From NCBI GenBank assembly GCA_021613335.1, contig JAJTWR010000389.1, positions 86,001 to 150,000 on the forward strand: 64,000 bases of DNA, in the 5' to 3' direction. The notes beneath the pieces are model-generated. The model was not told the DNA's origin, did no database searches, and was given only the letters and a program-made list of their open reading frames with translations. Source of the DNA: Whitmania pigra (lineage: Eukaryota; Annelida; Clitellata; Hirudinida; Haemopidae). Within the stretch, counting starts at the first letter, position 1; every line of letters begins with the position of its first letter. The position numbers were made by a program, and so were the translations under genes. This document shows positions 1-12,153 of this stretch, one piece after another.

Positions 1-1108
1 AAAGACACTTTAAGTTATAAATAGCTTGCTAACCTAATAGCCTTATAGCCCTGGTTCCCTTTCAAAGCATTTTTATTGTTTCTAATAAACATGTGATATC
101 GGGTTACAATCGAAAGTTGATCCATAACATCGCACTTCGCAGCCTCGCACTTTTCAGCATCTTGTGACTTGTTGTTCCTAAGATTATTTTTATAAACTCC
201 ATAACTTCTCCGCCTGCAATATACCCAGCCCGCAGCCAACTTTAAACGGTTTAACCGGAAACATGGTTTGAACGATCCGGCGAGGTGTGAGGTTCGGGGG
301 TTAGAGCGCAATTTATGACCACTTGCACCCCAATCCATCACTTTGCGAGACCCTGCAAACAATAAATTAGTCAGAAAGAAATCTAATAAAACATTTTTAA
401 ATTATTTGAATGGGTCGGCGAGATGCCCAGGGAGAGGCCAAAGCAGAAGTCGCCCGCGAAAGACGCTAACCTTCGCAAGCAGTAGAAAACGATGATCCTT
501 TCCTATAACTCCTCAGTGCGTAAATAAACAAGTGAGGCATCAGACATGTGGTTCACCGCGGGGCAGAATTCGAAGACAATCGGCCGGATAGAATGCTTTC
601 CACTGCTACAATTGATTCACCACTCGGCGGTTGTGACGTTGCTCGCGGGTAACTGTTCGTTGCCATGCGGTTTTGAACGAATGACGCAGTCGCAATAATA
701 AAACAAAAACACTTATTTCGAAGTGTTATGTGCTCGCGCCAAAAAACAACTGGAGACCTCTTTTCAAATGAATATCAGTTTTGATTGGAATCAAACGCAG
801 AAATTTATCCTTGATTTTCGTCGTATTTGATCAGACACATTTCTAGACATTTTCGTAGGCGGCATCAATTATCCATTCCATCTAATAAGATCGGCAATCG
901 TCTGACATCGATGGTTGTACTACAACTACCGTCACAAAATATCGTGCCAAAGGACAAAGGCTGAAAGCATAATAGATACAAAGCAGAAAAATAAATGTGG
1001 AATGTCTAGTTTAAAAATAGTCATTGGGTAATCAGATATAAACACCAATTTTTGACATATTTGACAAGAAATAGTAAATTAGAATCAGTTCATTGCTGAA
1101 TAGATGAC
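1..1108. other. Non-coding left edge; no gene recognised
   Basis: Nothing recognisable is coded here. The longest open frame (about 115 codons on the minus strand near the left edge) has no family features and no splice context. The stretch about 400-700 is GC-richer than its surroundings and could be the promoter of a gene to the left, but I see no motif that settles this. It lies just downstream of the tandem ADF-H gene. Confidence 0.5.
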
Positions 1109-1114
1109 TTTATT
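1109..1114 (-). promoter_or_regulatory. Poly(A) signal overlapping the stop codon
   Basis: AATAAA on the minus strand contains the TAA stop (1112-1110) of the tandem ADF-H gene. No other AATAAA is seen in the next 100 bases, so the 3' UTR may be extremely short if this signal is used. Confidence 0.5.
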
Positions 1115-3385
1115 TGACACTGATTTTGGATCCACTACCTGCCTGAACCTACAAATAGCAATAGTTTATAAAATCAGAATATGATAAAGCCTCTACGAGC
1201 ATCAGATGCGATTACTATACCTTGTCCTTGATCACATGTTCCTGAATGTCTGATTTATGTGAAAACATCATGGTCACATGAGCTGGACTGAATACTTTTT
1301 CAATTGGACCAGCATAGGCTGACAACTTGCCTTTTGTCAAGGGCTTGACCTTCTCACCAATCCTTAAAGATCAGACAAATAAAATAAATCAAGTAAATCT
1401 TATCATTCTATTCTACTGGAGGGAGCTAACTTGCACACAGGTAGGTGAATAACATATTCATGTAGGAACTAAAAATGAACTAAAAAGTCTCAGATAGGTT
1501 GATAAAAATCATTACCAGTAGATATAAACAAATTTAACAGTTTGGATGGAATCGTAGACATCGGATGTACGATAAAGGGCGAACTGAACTTTGGTTTCAT
1601 CCAGCAATTCCTTTATCTCATTCAAATCACCTGATCCTGTTGCAGTCACCTAAACATTAAGAAGCATTTTTCAATAACAAAATATCTTTTTTTTTTACAA
1701 AACATATCATATATATCTATGATATATAATAATTTTAAAACTTTGCAAATTAAAAAAAAATTAGCTTCAAACTTCAAGGGGGCACTTAATGTCTCCATTT
1801 TGAAAGCCAGCCAGAACCCAAGTTGTGGGGGTGGAATCGTTCCTCAAATCTGCCAAGGCATCTGTAAGTTCTTGCTGTACCTAAAAATATTTAGATAAGA
1901 ATGTATAACAAAATAAATTAAATGATAACTGACATCAGCCTTTCATTGCCTGTGTACTGATGTTTTTTATTGAGCTAAACAAAAAAAAACAAAATACAAG
2001 AAACATGAACAGTGATGGAAACCATTCCAAGGATCTTAAGGGATTGACATCTTGGTATTCGAACAACCCATAAATTACCCCCAAGAGAATGAATCTCAAT
2101 GAATTGAAACGTAAATCATTCATATGTTGGTATCATGTGAGACTGAGGGTTTAGTTTGATGAAAGTAAGAATCAATGATGGCTAAATAATAATTTAATCT
2201 TGGCTTGATTTTCTAGATGATTCAGTTTTCTACGCTTTGAGTTTTGACTTAATTTATGATTGTGGGCTTATTACCCTCTGCCTGGAAGGATAATAGTTAT
2301 TATTGGCAGGCACAATTGCACAAAACATTAGTAAAATAATTATACCAGGTTGTATGATTAGACCTCTATCTCATCTTACAAAGTGTTTAGCCTTTACTTC
2401 CTTGACAGATAAAATGACTTGAAATTAATTTAATATAATTACAGCCAATTAATATTATTATTAGACAAAATAATATGATAACAAAATAAAACTTGTGAAA
2501 AAAACAACTTCTATTCACTTAAATCATAAAATTGCAAACCTGGACTTGGATGCCAGCAGGAGCAACTGATCTCGGCTCACCACGAGACTGGGACTTCACT
2601 GAATGGGCAGTGAAACCTCGTTCTTGTCTTCCTTCCATGGAACCCTGGATGACTTTGTTGCGCGTTCCACTTGATTCCTCAAGCTGTGGTAAAAAAAAAT
2701 ACAAAATGATCTTAGAAAAACGTCTTTAATATTTGCAAAATTATACAATACAAATAACTCCAGTGGGATGGATAAAAATCAGTGTACATCTTGAGTTTAT
2801 TTACATGATCATATTAATTCAACAATAATATCTACAACATCATGTTTTGACCTGGTCTACATAGTCTATATATATCATAGGATAACATTAAAGCTAAAGT
2901 ACCTTTTTTATGATGTTCTCTTCAGTTAGATCATCAAGTGAGCTTGTTTCAATCAAAAGATGGTAAGGAGTAAAGTATTCTTCAACACTGCCACTCACCA
3001 CTCCAAACCTGCCTTTCTTGGCAAAAGGTACATGCTCACCTATCCTGATGATCAATAATTAAGTTTTATACCAATATTCCTCTTAATAGTGCACTTTAGT
3101 AAATTACCAGTGGATGTAGACAAACTTGACTGTGGTGGACATGTCAAAAGTTGTTGTCAAACGCAAAAGACAATAAACAACTTCATCATCTTTCAAATAT
3201 GGGTACAGTTCTTCCAGAGAAGAACTTGACACATTCATTTCCACCAAATCAATCAACTGAGGATTTTGTTCAACATGGCCCACTGCCAGCCATGATTTCC
3301 TGTAAACATCCCCGTTGTCAGATCTAACCTCTACCAAAGCTTGGCGAAGTCGAGTTTTATCCACCGGTTCTGCTCTGGTACCCAT
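1110..3385 (-). CDS. Tandem ADF-H (coactosin-like) actin-binding protein, 7 exons, 328 aa
   Basis: Predicted cytosolic F-actin-binding protein made of two actin-depolymerising-factor-homology domains. Exons (minus strand, high to low): 3385-3108, 3044-2903, 2683-2540, 1880-1773, 1649-1516, 1362-1221, 1148-1110. All join in frame with GT-AG borders, giving 328 codons and a stop. ADF-H 1 is about residues 10-140, with VKFVYIHWIGEHVPFAKKG matching the coactosin/drebrin core (F-x-x-x-x-W-I/V-G-E). A basic linker follows (about 145-188). ADF-H 2 is about 190-316, with VKFVYIYWIGEKVKPLTKG. The tail is short (VQAGSGSKISVK). Usual coactosin has one such domain and about 140 aa, so this is a duplicated form; twinfilin also has two ADF-H domains, but the W-I-G-E signature fits the coactosin/drebrin branch better. 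The start is the ATG at 3385. The first intron acceptor of domain 2 is doubled (after 1881 or after 1875), both in frame. Family assignment is firm; its cellular role is inferred. Confidence 0.85.
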
Positions 3386-4009
3386 CTTTGTGCGGAAGCT
3401 TTTGTAAATAAGAGGCTTTTAAAAAATTCCGGTTCAACAGGGGGGTGTTAACCCAACTGACTTTAAAAGTAGAGTTTTAACCAAATTGATATAATCAGTT
3501 GATTTAGTTTGATATTAATAAATCACAATCAATAATCCACTTCATTCATGTTCCATTGCTTAATTAATGTAATTTTAAATTAAAATATTACATAATATGT
3601 AATTACATTTACGTAACTTGTAAATAACAATAAAAGGAATGTTTTTATCACAAAGGTTTAAATTTGTTTAAAAATTAACACGTGATAAATATAGATGTAA
3701 ACAATTAAATGGCGGATTTGAGTATGGCGCCAAACAGTACTGGAATTTGATTTTCTTGTGATTTCGTACAAATTATTTGTTGTCGATATTTGTTTATTTT
3801 CCTGCTAATTTAATCAGCTTTCTCTGCCATACGGACGAGTGTGTTTGGCTGTTGCGATCGAAGTCGGTTTCGTAATTAGAGTTCCCTGTTATCGCCACTG
3901 TTTATTACGGTCCAAACTACTTTCTAGCTTTTTATCTTGCTCGCCAATGCGTCCTTTTGCGGATTATCCTGATTATATTTGACGCGAGGACCTCCAAAAT
4001 CATTGTAAA
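3386..4009. promoter_or_regulatory. Divergent promoter between the ADF-H gene and JADE
   Basis: The two genes start head-to-head with only about 620 bp between their ATGs, so the interval should hold both promoters. Around 3706-3735 there is a YY1-like AAATGGCGGA followed by the palindrome TGGCGCCA, typical of transcription start regions. That ATG opens a 12-codon frame closed at once, so it could be an upstream ORF of JADE. 3840-4000 is GC-richer and probably the JADE 5' UTR. No TATA box stands out. Confidence 0.55.
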
Positions 4010-7000
4010 ATGAGTAATTCAGGTATGACATCATTCTGCGATTTCATAATATGTACTAAGATTCAAATAGCACAAACAGATTTGTAAGCAAACTTAGGTT
4101 GTTATGATAACTGAATGCATCTTGGGATTATTTTTTGGTGATTTTTTCTGTGTTTGTATTGTAATGTGTGATGCTCAATCATGTTAGGTATACCTTAAAT
4201 TTAGTTTCAATTAAATCACTTCAAAACATTCGGTCACTTTAGGTTCTCAATCATGACACTATCAACCAATTTCACAATCACATAACTCCAGATATATGTC
4301 AGATTTGAATGCCATTTGATACGTTGTGCTGCAATACTGTCAGGAAGAGTATTTTCATTTTTTTTCAGATTCTGAAGAAAGTACTTATTCAGGGAGGAGT
4401 TATAGGAAGAGTGTCATTCCTTCATCAGCTTACAGACTGAGCAGATTGAAAAATGTGGGAGGGACTTTGGAAAAACCAGCTGAAGTAATGACAACCTAAA
4501 ATCATTTGTCTTTATTCAAAATTTCCATCAGTAAAATATTGAATATTCTAACGGATATCATATTTAGCCTTTGCGTGTTTTTCTTATTTACATTCAAGCC
4601 TTACGTTGCATTTAAGTATGGATGTAAAGTATTCATTGCTCGTCTTTGACCAAATCGTGTCGAGCGTTAATAGCTGCATTTAAAAATATTAAATTTAAAC
4701 TCCAAATTGATTAAACCCCCAAAAATTGTTAGATTTTGAAAGGATTCATGTAAACTAAAATGAAGTACATTTATAAAGCAACTTGAGCATCAAGGGTGCC
4801 TATACCATTTGTTTAGCATTGCTTCCCAGGACACCTTGTGACCACCTGACCTTTTATTTGACGAGTCGAGTCGGGACTCATCTATGACCAAATTATTACT
4901 TTTGACTTGTTTTTATGAGAATGTTTTATTTATTTAAAAACTTTTCAATATAAAATAGTTTGTATATATTGTAATTCTCAAGCACATTTCTTTTCACACG
5001 AGATGTAAAGAGTCATGGAGAGCTGTAAAGAGGGCAGACGTAGAACACTTTGGCGGGGGTCGCATACTCGGACTAATAAATGCACTTAATATTTTCTTAT
5101 ATTTTCCAAATGATGGAGATGCTATGTCTCCTCCTAACGCATCCGGGTTGTAACGAGTCAAAACGAGCTTTGACCAGATCGACTCGTTTTAAATAGGAAT
5201 TTAATGGTTAAAGAAATCTTTGCTGATGGAGTTTAACGAGTCAGGCAGTCGAAGGTCACACAAAAATGTTGTCAGCCCACTGGTCTCTATTACCTCCCAG
5301 GTGGTACAAGCTGATCACCTATAACAGCTTGGCCTTTGCACTCAATAGCACATCACTAAGCACTAAATGTCACATTAATTAGTCAGATGTTTATTGAAAG
5401 GCAGACTATTGATAAATTAAAATTTCTCACCAAACACAAATTCTATTCTAAAATCCCGTATTCTAAATGTCATCCAGTTGTTTAGGAAGGACTTAATCAG
5501 TGCAATGAAACTTCCGGACACGGAATGTCTCTTTCCAGAAGACTACATCCTCATCTCCGATCCCTGGAGACAGGATTGGGAGAAGGGAGTTCAGGTGCCT
5601 GTCAACCCAGAAATGGAAAAGCACTGCCAAGTGGAGTGAGTTTTTTTCAATGCTGACTAAACACATGGGAAACAAGTTCTGTGTGGCTCACTGCTGGTCA
5701 TTTTTCATGTTTTGCACTGAAAAACATTTGGTTTATTTGTTTTTTTATGACAACTTTATATGCTCCTACGTTTAACAGCGTCGTCATGGAGAACGAAAGC
5801 ATGTATGGCAGTTATGGATTCAAGATGTGAGTCAATCTGCTTTTTATCAATATAACCATTAAACGATTTAAGCAATTGATCTGCTTCTGTGAGTTGCATT
5901 CATTGGCTGGCTGCAAGGGTTTAACCATTTAAACAAGGCAGCCAATCATTGCTCTTGACCTAAATAATATCCAATCAGGATAGCCAGACTTGCTCTTGAT
6001 AGCTTATCGATTACAGCACTTCCAATATTAACTTCTGTATTATTTGAATCACAAATAATCATTGTACTAGTTATTAAATGGTTAAGCATAAGTGACTGCA
6101 TGCATAAGTACTGCACTAGGCATAAAATGGTTAAGCATAATGTGACTGTATGCATAAGTACTGCACTAGGCATAAAATGGTTAAGCATAACATACCGACA
6201 AATTCTAAGGCCAAAGAAGTTGCTTCACGCTGTGGCAGACGACGGTTACAAGCAGTCCCTCCACGAACTCCACGAGACCCACAAACTGGCAGAGGAGGTG
6301 TGCAGGTACGACCTCGACCACTTGGATGAAGTCTGGCTTAAGAGCTACAATGACATCAGGGAGCAATGTGGTCGGTCATTCGAGTATTCATTTATTTGTT
6401 GGATTATTGTTATTATTATTATTGTAAATTTTTAAATCTGATAGAATTTCATTTTTAAATCAAATATAATTTCAATTTTGTTTCAAGGAGAGGAGGAGCT
6501 CTCCGGATGGTCGATGGAAAACATAATCGAAGAACTGGAAACGAGATGCTACGGTTCTTTGAAGGCTGCAGAAGCTGCAGGCATGGAATTCGACGAAGAT
6601 ACAGTTTGCGACATCTGCAGAATGGTAACGCTCTTAACTTTTAAGTGTTAAAGCTTAACAAACTAACTAGTTAATTATTATTTTATTACTTATTTAGTGA
6701 TTATTTCATTAATTTCTGCTAACCCGATAGCTTGACTTAAACTTTTAATGTATAATTTTACAGAAATAAATTTAATTTCTCAATTGAAATTTATCAGACG
6801 TGTTCATCACATATTCAAAAATTTTGAACTCGATTTTGTTGAAAAATGTGGCAAAATTAGCTGTTTTTATTATGCGAATGTTTTATTAACATCCGTTGCA
6901 TAGCCAGGTGATCGGGAAAGTGCTCCCGCAATGGGGTTCGAATCCGCACTGCCGTTGCGAGCCTTAACCATTATGCCACGCGGGCTGTTTTTTATTACGC

Positions 7001-10000
7001 AAATGTAGTTCAAGGGTGCTAGCATGCTTCTCGCTAACTATTTATGTAACAACCTTCCCAGGGGCACTGCAATAGTGCAATCCTCTGAGCTAACTTGCAC
7101 TTCACATTTAATTTGAATTTAATTAACTAATTACTTGTAGACATCCTAAATGATACTTCTTTTTAATTCTAAGATATTTCTTTTTAATTCTAGAATTATT
7201 TGTTTTAATTCTAAAATAATTGCTTTTAATTCTCAGCCCGACGTGGAAGAAGGAAACGAGATGGTCTTCTGCGACGGTTGCGACGTGGGAGTTCACCAGG
7301 TAATGGTTTGATTCGTTCGTTGATTTTTATAAATATTATTTATTAATTTTATTTATTTACAAATGACAACATTTGCTCTGTGGATTCAAAATATAATCCT
7401 TCGTTTACTCCTTAATTGCAAAACCACGTGCCCTTTCATCTCTATTGTGTCTTTTTGATGTAGGAATTCATGAGAGAATGATGATAGTAACAAGTCCATT
7501 ATGGCTAATTAATGGACTGTTGTTTATTATTGCTGATTGAAGCCAATTCTGAATGCGGAAATTAAAATTTGTTGTTTACCATGCAAGACTTTTCTTGAAA
7601 TAGTTGATATATTAACAAACACTTATAGTGAATTTGGATGTCTTGCATAACATTATCATCAATGTCGTCGTCATCATCGTCATAGGCATGTTACGGAATC
7701 CTGAAGATCCCCAAAGGAAGCTGGGTCTGTAGGACTTGCGCTGTAGGCATCAAACCGAGGTGTGCCCTCTGTACCACCGTGGGAGGAGCTATGAAGAGCA
7801 CCAAGTAATTTTCTTGCATTTCGTCGGTCAATTCTTTTAGCCAGTTGACTGAACCAATAAGAACGAGTGGGGTTTTCACATCCCCCTGAGAACATTTCAC
7901 CTAAATGTCATTAATTCATTGTAGAAGTGGAACACAATGGGCCCACCTGTCCTGTGCCATCTGGATTCCTGAGGTGACCATTGAAGACCCGGAAAAGATG
8001 GAACCGATAAGCAAAATAGATCTCATTCCTGTAGGTTGAGTTGTTTGTTATCAACTTATTCTGCATAGCTTCTTAGTTTCACCAGCTCGACTTATCTCGA
8101 TGCGAGAATTTTGAATTCAAGGATAGAGATGATGATGATGATGATAATAATAATAATAATAATATAATAATAATAATTTCAAAAACTGTAATTTCTATGG
8201 TGCCACAAATATAGCATCAGATCACCATCGAATACTTTCTCAGTAACCGAAGCAAACTAATTGTAATTGAAGACACTGAGCCTCATATCTTGCAGATGAC
8301 CAGACTGAACCTGATATGTTCTGTCTGCAAAGAAAGATCGGGGGCCTGCGTCCAGTGTTGCGAGAAGAAATGCAAGACGGCATTCCACGTGACGTGCGCC
8401 TTCAAGAAGAATTTCAAAATGAAAATTAACTGCGAGGAGGGAGAACTGCAATTCAAAGTGGTTTTTAAAAATATTTTTTTCGTCGTCCTTTTGTAATCTC
8501 ACTAATAATCACTAATTTGTAATCTATCTAATAGTCACAATTCACACTTACAATGATTGTCTCAGACAAATTTGGTTATTATTTAACCTAGGCTAGTTAA
8601 TCTGTATTAATTTTGACCATGTTGATGATGATAATGATAACCATCATCAGGCATACTGTGATATTGACCATGTTGATGATGATAATGATAACCATCATCA
8701 GGCATACTGTGATATTCACTCCAAGAATGGCTCTCCCCTGAAGAGTTCCTCAGAGTTGACATCGGAAGAAAAGAAGACTGCGGAGAAATCGAGGTATTGA
8801 ATTTGATTTATTACATTTTATTGATTATATTGCTGCTGGACAATCGTTTGTATTTTTATTATTTTCATCATCAACGTTATTATTATTACGATTATTATAA
8901 TTTATTAAGTTATTGCTTAATCAACAATCTGGAATTTAAATTCTACTTGATGATTAATGAATGGCTTTAATTGCAGATTGCAGGAAATCAGAGATGAGTT
9001 CTACACGCATGTCACATGCGAAGAAGTCGCCAAAGTCTTGGGACTCGACTTGGGAACGGTTTCCTTTGTCTACGAATACTGGAAGCTCAAAAGAAAGGTA
9101 GCAGTCCACTTTCAACTTTAACAGATAATTAATTGATCTTAATTAATTGATTAATTTAAAAGTCTGAAATAGTGTTTAATTTCTTAAGAAATAAGCACTG
9201 CAAATAATTTTACCTGAGTACTTTCTTTTTGAGCAGATGTGGTATTGTGTGTTTTACTTGGTGATAGGTCATCCTATGCTAGAATATGATATAAAAATGT
9301 CACCTATTTCCATGTTATATTTTAATTTTCATCAATGTTTACCAATTTTTTTTTCTTAATTTAAATGTAATTATTTATTTCACTAATTTTATTGTGATGT
9401 CTTAATTAAGAGCAACTTCAACAAACCGCTGCTGGCTCCAAAAGTAGATGAGAGTGTCATGTTAGGGGGGCAGAAGGAGGATGGTCTTGTGGCGAGGCTC
9501 AGAATGTTCATCCACCTAAGGCAGGATCTGGAAAGAGTAAGTGAATGCGAAGGATTTAAAATTCATATTAATTACCATGGTGAAGTATTAATTTAATTAA
9601 TATAATTGATTGATTAATTAGTATTAGTTAATTTAATTAATGGTTTTTCTCAGTCAATAGCAGCAGTTTAGAATCAATAGCTGCATATGATCCATTACAA
9701 GTTATTGTCAGCCATCATGACTTTTAAATATCAAAGATGTTAAAATTATTGGAAACTCTTGCATGTCTTGCCAGGTAAGAAACCTCTGCTATATGGTAAT
9801 CAGGAGAGAGCGCACGAGAAACCAACTGCAGCAGACAAAGAAGGAATTGTTCTTGGGGCAGGCGGAGGCATTGGACATGGAGAAACTGAAGCCCGGAAGC
9901 AAAGAATACGAAACACTCAGGCACATCCACAAGCAGAACCTCTCCATTTACGACAGACATGCAGAAATTGCCAAAGCTGCGAACGTTTACAAAACTGCTC

Positions 10001-11970
10001 TGGATGTTAAGTCAAAGGAGGAGAGTGATGATGATGATGATGAAGCAGAAGAATCATTCCTTTCTGCTGCAACTGCAAGCCATTCCGTGCGGAATAATGA
10101 AAGTTCCGTCAAAACCCCCAAAATGAAGGACAAGAGTGGATTCGGGACGCCGTCGTCCACGGCCAAATCACCGAAGAGTAAAAAACGCCCTGCATGCGAC
10201 CCGACCGAGAATCCTTACGCCAGGCCGACCTACAAGAGCTTCTCGTGGATGCTCGGAACTCGCAAGAAGAGGAAATTGGATAACACCCAGGCAGACATTA
10301 ATTCTCCAATCCTAGTCAAGCCAAGTGCCTCTGATCCCATTTGCAATTTGAGGTCGAAAGACAATGTTCACGAGAATGTTCCGGTCATTTCCGCACAGTC
10401 GCTCGGAGATGTCAATGAAGTCTTCCAGGGAGAGCCAAAAGCCGGCATCGGCCCGGAAGAAAGTGCCGCTCCGAGAAATACCAACGATACTGCAAATCAC
10501 CAAAGTTCTCCTGCAAAATCATCCTGTCTGGAAGAGGCTTCATTTTCTCTGCCCAACGTGATGAACCTTTCTGACATTAGCATCTTAGCGGAGACTCCGG
10601 TAGACGTTTCCGTTCTGGATAAAAGCAAGCTACCCGAAGTAAAAGAGAACATCAATTGCCTCGGCTCACCCGGGCCTAGGAAGATACGCAGCAAAACAAC
10701 TCACGTCAAACTGGGGAGACCCCCGAAAAAGCCTCGTCCCATTAAACGGTCGAAAGAAAAGGAAGAGGTGGAGCTGGACGACTTGATGACCGATTTTACT
10801 CAGGTTTGTGGGAATTTTGGATTCCAACCGAAGGATGGTGTTGTGGGCAGCAATGGGGTAGACAACACTTCACCAGAGTTACTCTCCCCTCCTCATTCCT
10901 CATCGACAGATGATAATGCCAGTAACCTCCTTTTAGAATCCTGTGATATGCAACCTATAGATAACAAGATGGATGACAAAGAAGCAATTAAAACGGAGAC
11001 CGACTCGAAAAAGGTCGTAAACTCTCATCCCGTATCTCCCGACGCCCTGTGCTTCGACTCTAATGACGAATTTGTGCCTGACATTGAGAAAATAATCAAG
11101 CCTTCCAAGAAATCATCACCTCTCAAATCTGTCAAAAGGAACTGTAAAGAATCTGACCAAAAATTGACCCCTATAAATGGAGCCAGTGTCTCGAAAAGGA
11201 CCAAGGACTCCCAGAGGAAACCTGGAAAGTCTTCTGTTTCAGCCAGCATTTTGTCCCCACAGAGAGCAAAACGTTCTAAGGATCTTGGCAGCAATTTGGT
11301 TCAGAGTACTCTCACCGACTCGCCACTGTTTTCCAACAAATCTCCATCCTTGAAGTCCCCGAAAGTTTCCGACAGTTCTCAGGTCGATCTTAAAAAAGAG
11401 GGTAAAAGCAGAGCTGATAATTCCCCCGAGAAGCTACCTATCAATCACAACAACAAGTTGAGTCAAAAAATCAATGACGACGACGAGTGGGATGATTTCG
11501 TCGACCCTCCAAAGTTAACCCGGCCACCCCTCGAGAACGGATTGTTTAAAAGCAACAAATCGAGCACGAAATCGTGCGGAAAAGTTTTCGACAAAAAGAA
11601 CGTCACGCCGATCTTAAAGTCTTTCCAGGCGACCTTGGATAGTTACCTTAAGTCCAAGGATGGAGAGAAGAGCAAGGTCTCTCCTGAGAAAAAGACGCCG
11701 TTGAAAAGTGAAGAAACCCATAACAGACCGACAATCACCAGAGAAAATGAAGGGCTCATCGATCCTTTGAAGCAAGTCGTGCTCAAACTCGACCGCATTT
11801 CCAATTTCAAAGAAAAGAGTTCCCCGCAAAAATTTCTCCAGCCCCCGGACAAGAAGACCCTGAAAAACAGCTCCAACTTGCCAAAGAGGAGGGTCCACCC
11901 GGACTCGGGGAAGGCCAAAGAACCGAGGCAGAAATATTCAACGAGGGGGTCATCGAGCAGTCGAAATTGA
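4010..11970 (+). CDS. JADE: JADE-family PHD-finger protein (HBO1 acetyltransferase scaffold), 14 exons, about 1,213 aa
   Basis: Nuclear chromatin reader; JADE proteins scaffold the HBO1-ING4/5-MEAF6 histone acetyltransferase complex. Exons: 4010-4022, 4369-4484, 5478-5635, 5779-5826, 6186-6370 (or from 6210), 6488-6624, 7237-7299, 7686-7804, 7925-8030, 8296-8457, 8702-8793, 8977-9097, 9411-9536, 9775-11970. All phases agree and either exon-5 start keeps frame. In order: a short acidic N-terminus (MSNSDSEES); the JADE/EPL1-like block [12 protein letters not shown] then [18 protein letters not shown] 1 from CDICRMPD to HQACYG (about 214-262, Cys4-His-Cys3); an extended PHD with [19 protein letters not shown] and AFHVTCAF (about 270-390); then YEYWKLKR and [15 protein letters not shown]. 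The last exon codes 731 residues of Ser/Lys-rich disordered tail, longer than in vertebrate JADE1-3 and recalling fly Rhinoceros. The exon 5 and exon 10 donors (gtcggt, gtggtt) are poor. Identity is firm. Confidence 0.93.
6076..6190 (+). repeat. Minisatellite, about 49-50 bp unit, ending at the JADE exon 5 acceptor
   Basis: Two nearly identical units start at 6076 and 6125 and a third partial one at 6175; each opens with AAATGGTTAAGCATAA. The last unit supplies the TTAAG at 6181-6185 that can serve as acceptor for JADE exon 5, so the array carries three copies of the same candidate splice site. Confidence 0.75.
6882..6985 (-). mobile_element. tRNA-derived SINE in a JADE intron, with target-site duplication
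   Basis: Read on the minus strand, the 104-bp element begins with CCCGCGTGGCATAATGG, carries an RNA polymerase III box A (TGGCATAATGGTTAAGG) and box B (GGATTCGAACC), and ends in TATGCAACGGATGTTAATAA. The box spacing is about 10 nt shorter than in a real tRNA gene and no cloverleaf closes, so this is not a functional tRNA. Near-identical direct repeats of about 21 bp flank it (6861-6881 and 6986-7007, differing at a few bases), the mark of target-primed insertion. Its 3' tail matches the tail of the retroposon in the U1 array at about 36450-36486. Confidence 0.8.
8128..8177. repeat. (GAT)n/(ATA)n microsatellite in a JADE intron
   Basis: Perfect GAT repeats pass into ATA repeats within the intron between 8031 and 8295. 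Confidence 0.9.
8613..8716 (+). repeat. 51-bp tandem duplication spanning the JADE exon 11 acceptor
   Basis: Bases 8613-8663 and 8664-8714 are identical. The unit holds the intron end (AACCATCATCAG) and the first codons of exon 11 (GCATACTGTGATA), so there are two equivalent acceptors, after 8650 and after 8701. Because 51 is a multiple of three and the extra segment has no stop, both acceptors keep the reading frame. Use of the first adds 17 residues. Confidence 0.9.
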
Positions 11971-12153
11971 TCCACTGTACGGGTGCCTTTTGTACATACC
12001 TTTCTCCTTTACTTGTTCTCTCACCATCTGTCTCAAGGTGTGTTTCAGCTGGCGAGAATGGCTTGTGATACTCGAAGTGACGTCCACTTCAGTCGACGGA
12101 CTGCTGCTCTCACACGACTTCTCACTTCGGTTGTTAATGTGAATTATGATGTT

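Noticed and set aside
15..362. 115-codon minus-strand frame at the left edge
   Set aside because: No domain or splice context; likely chance.
6899..6987. A functional tRNA gene (box A and box B present)
   Set aside because: Box spacing is too short, no cloverleaf closes, and target-site duplications show a SINE.
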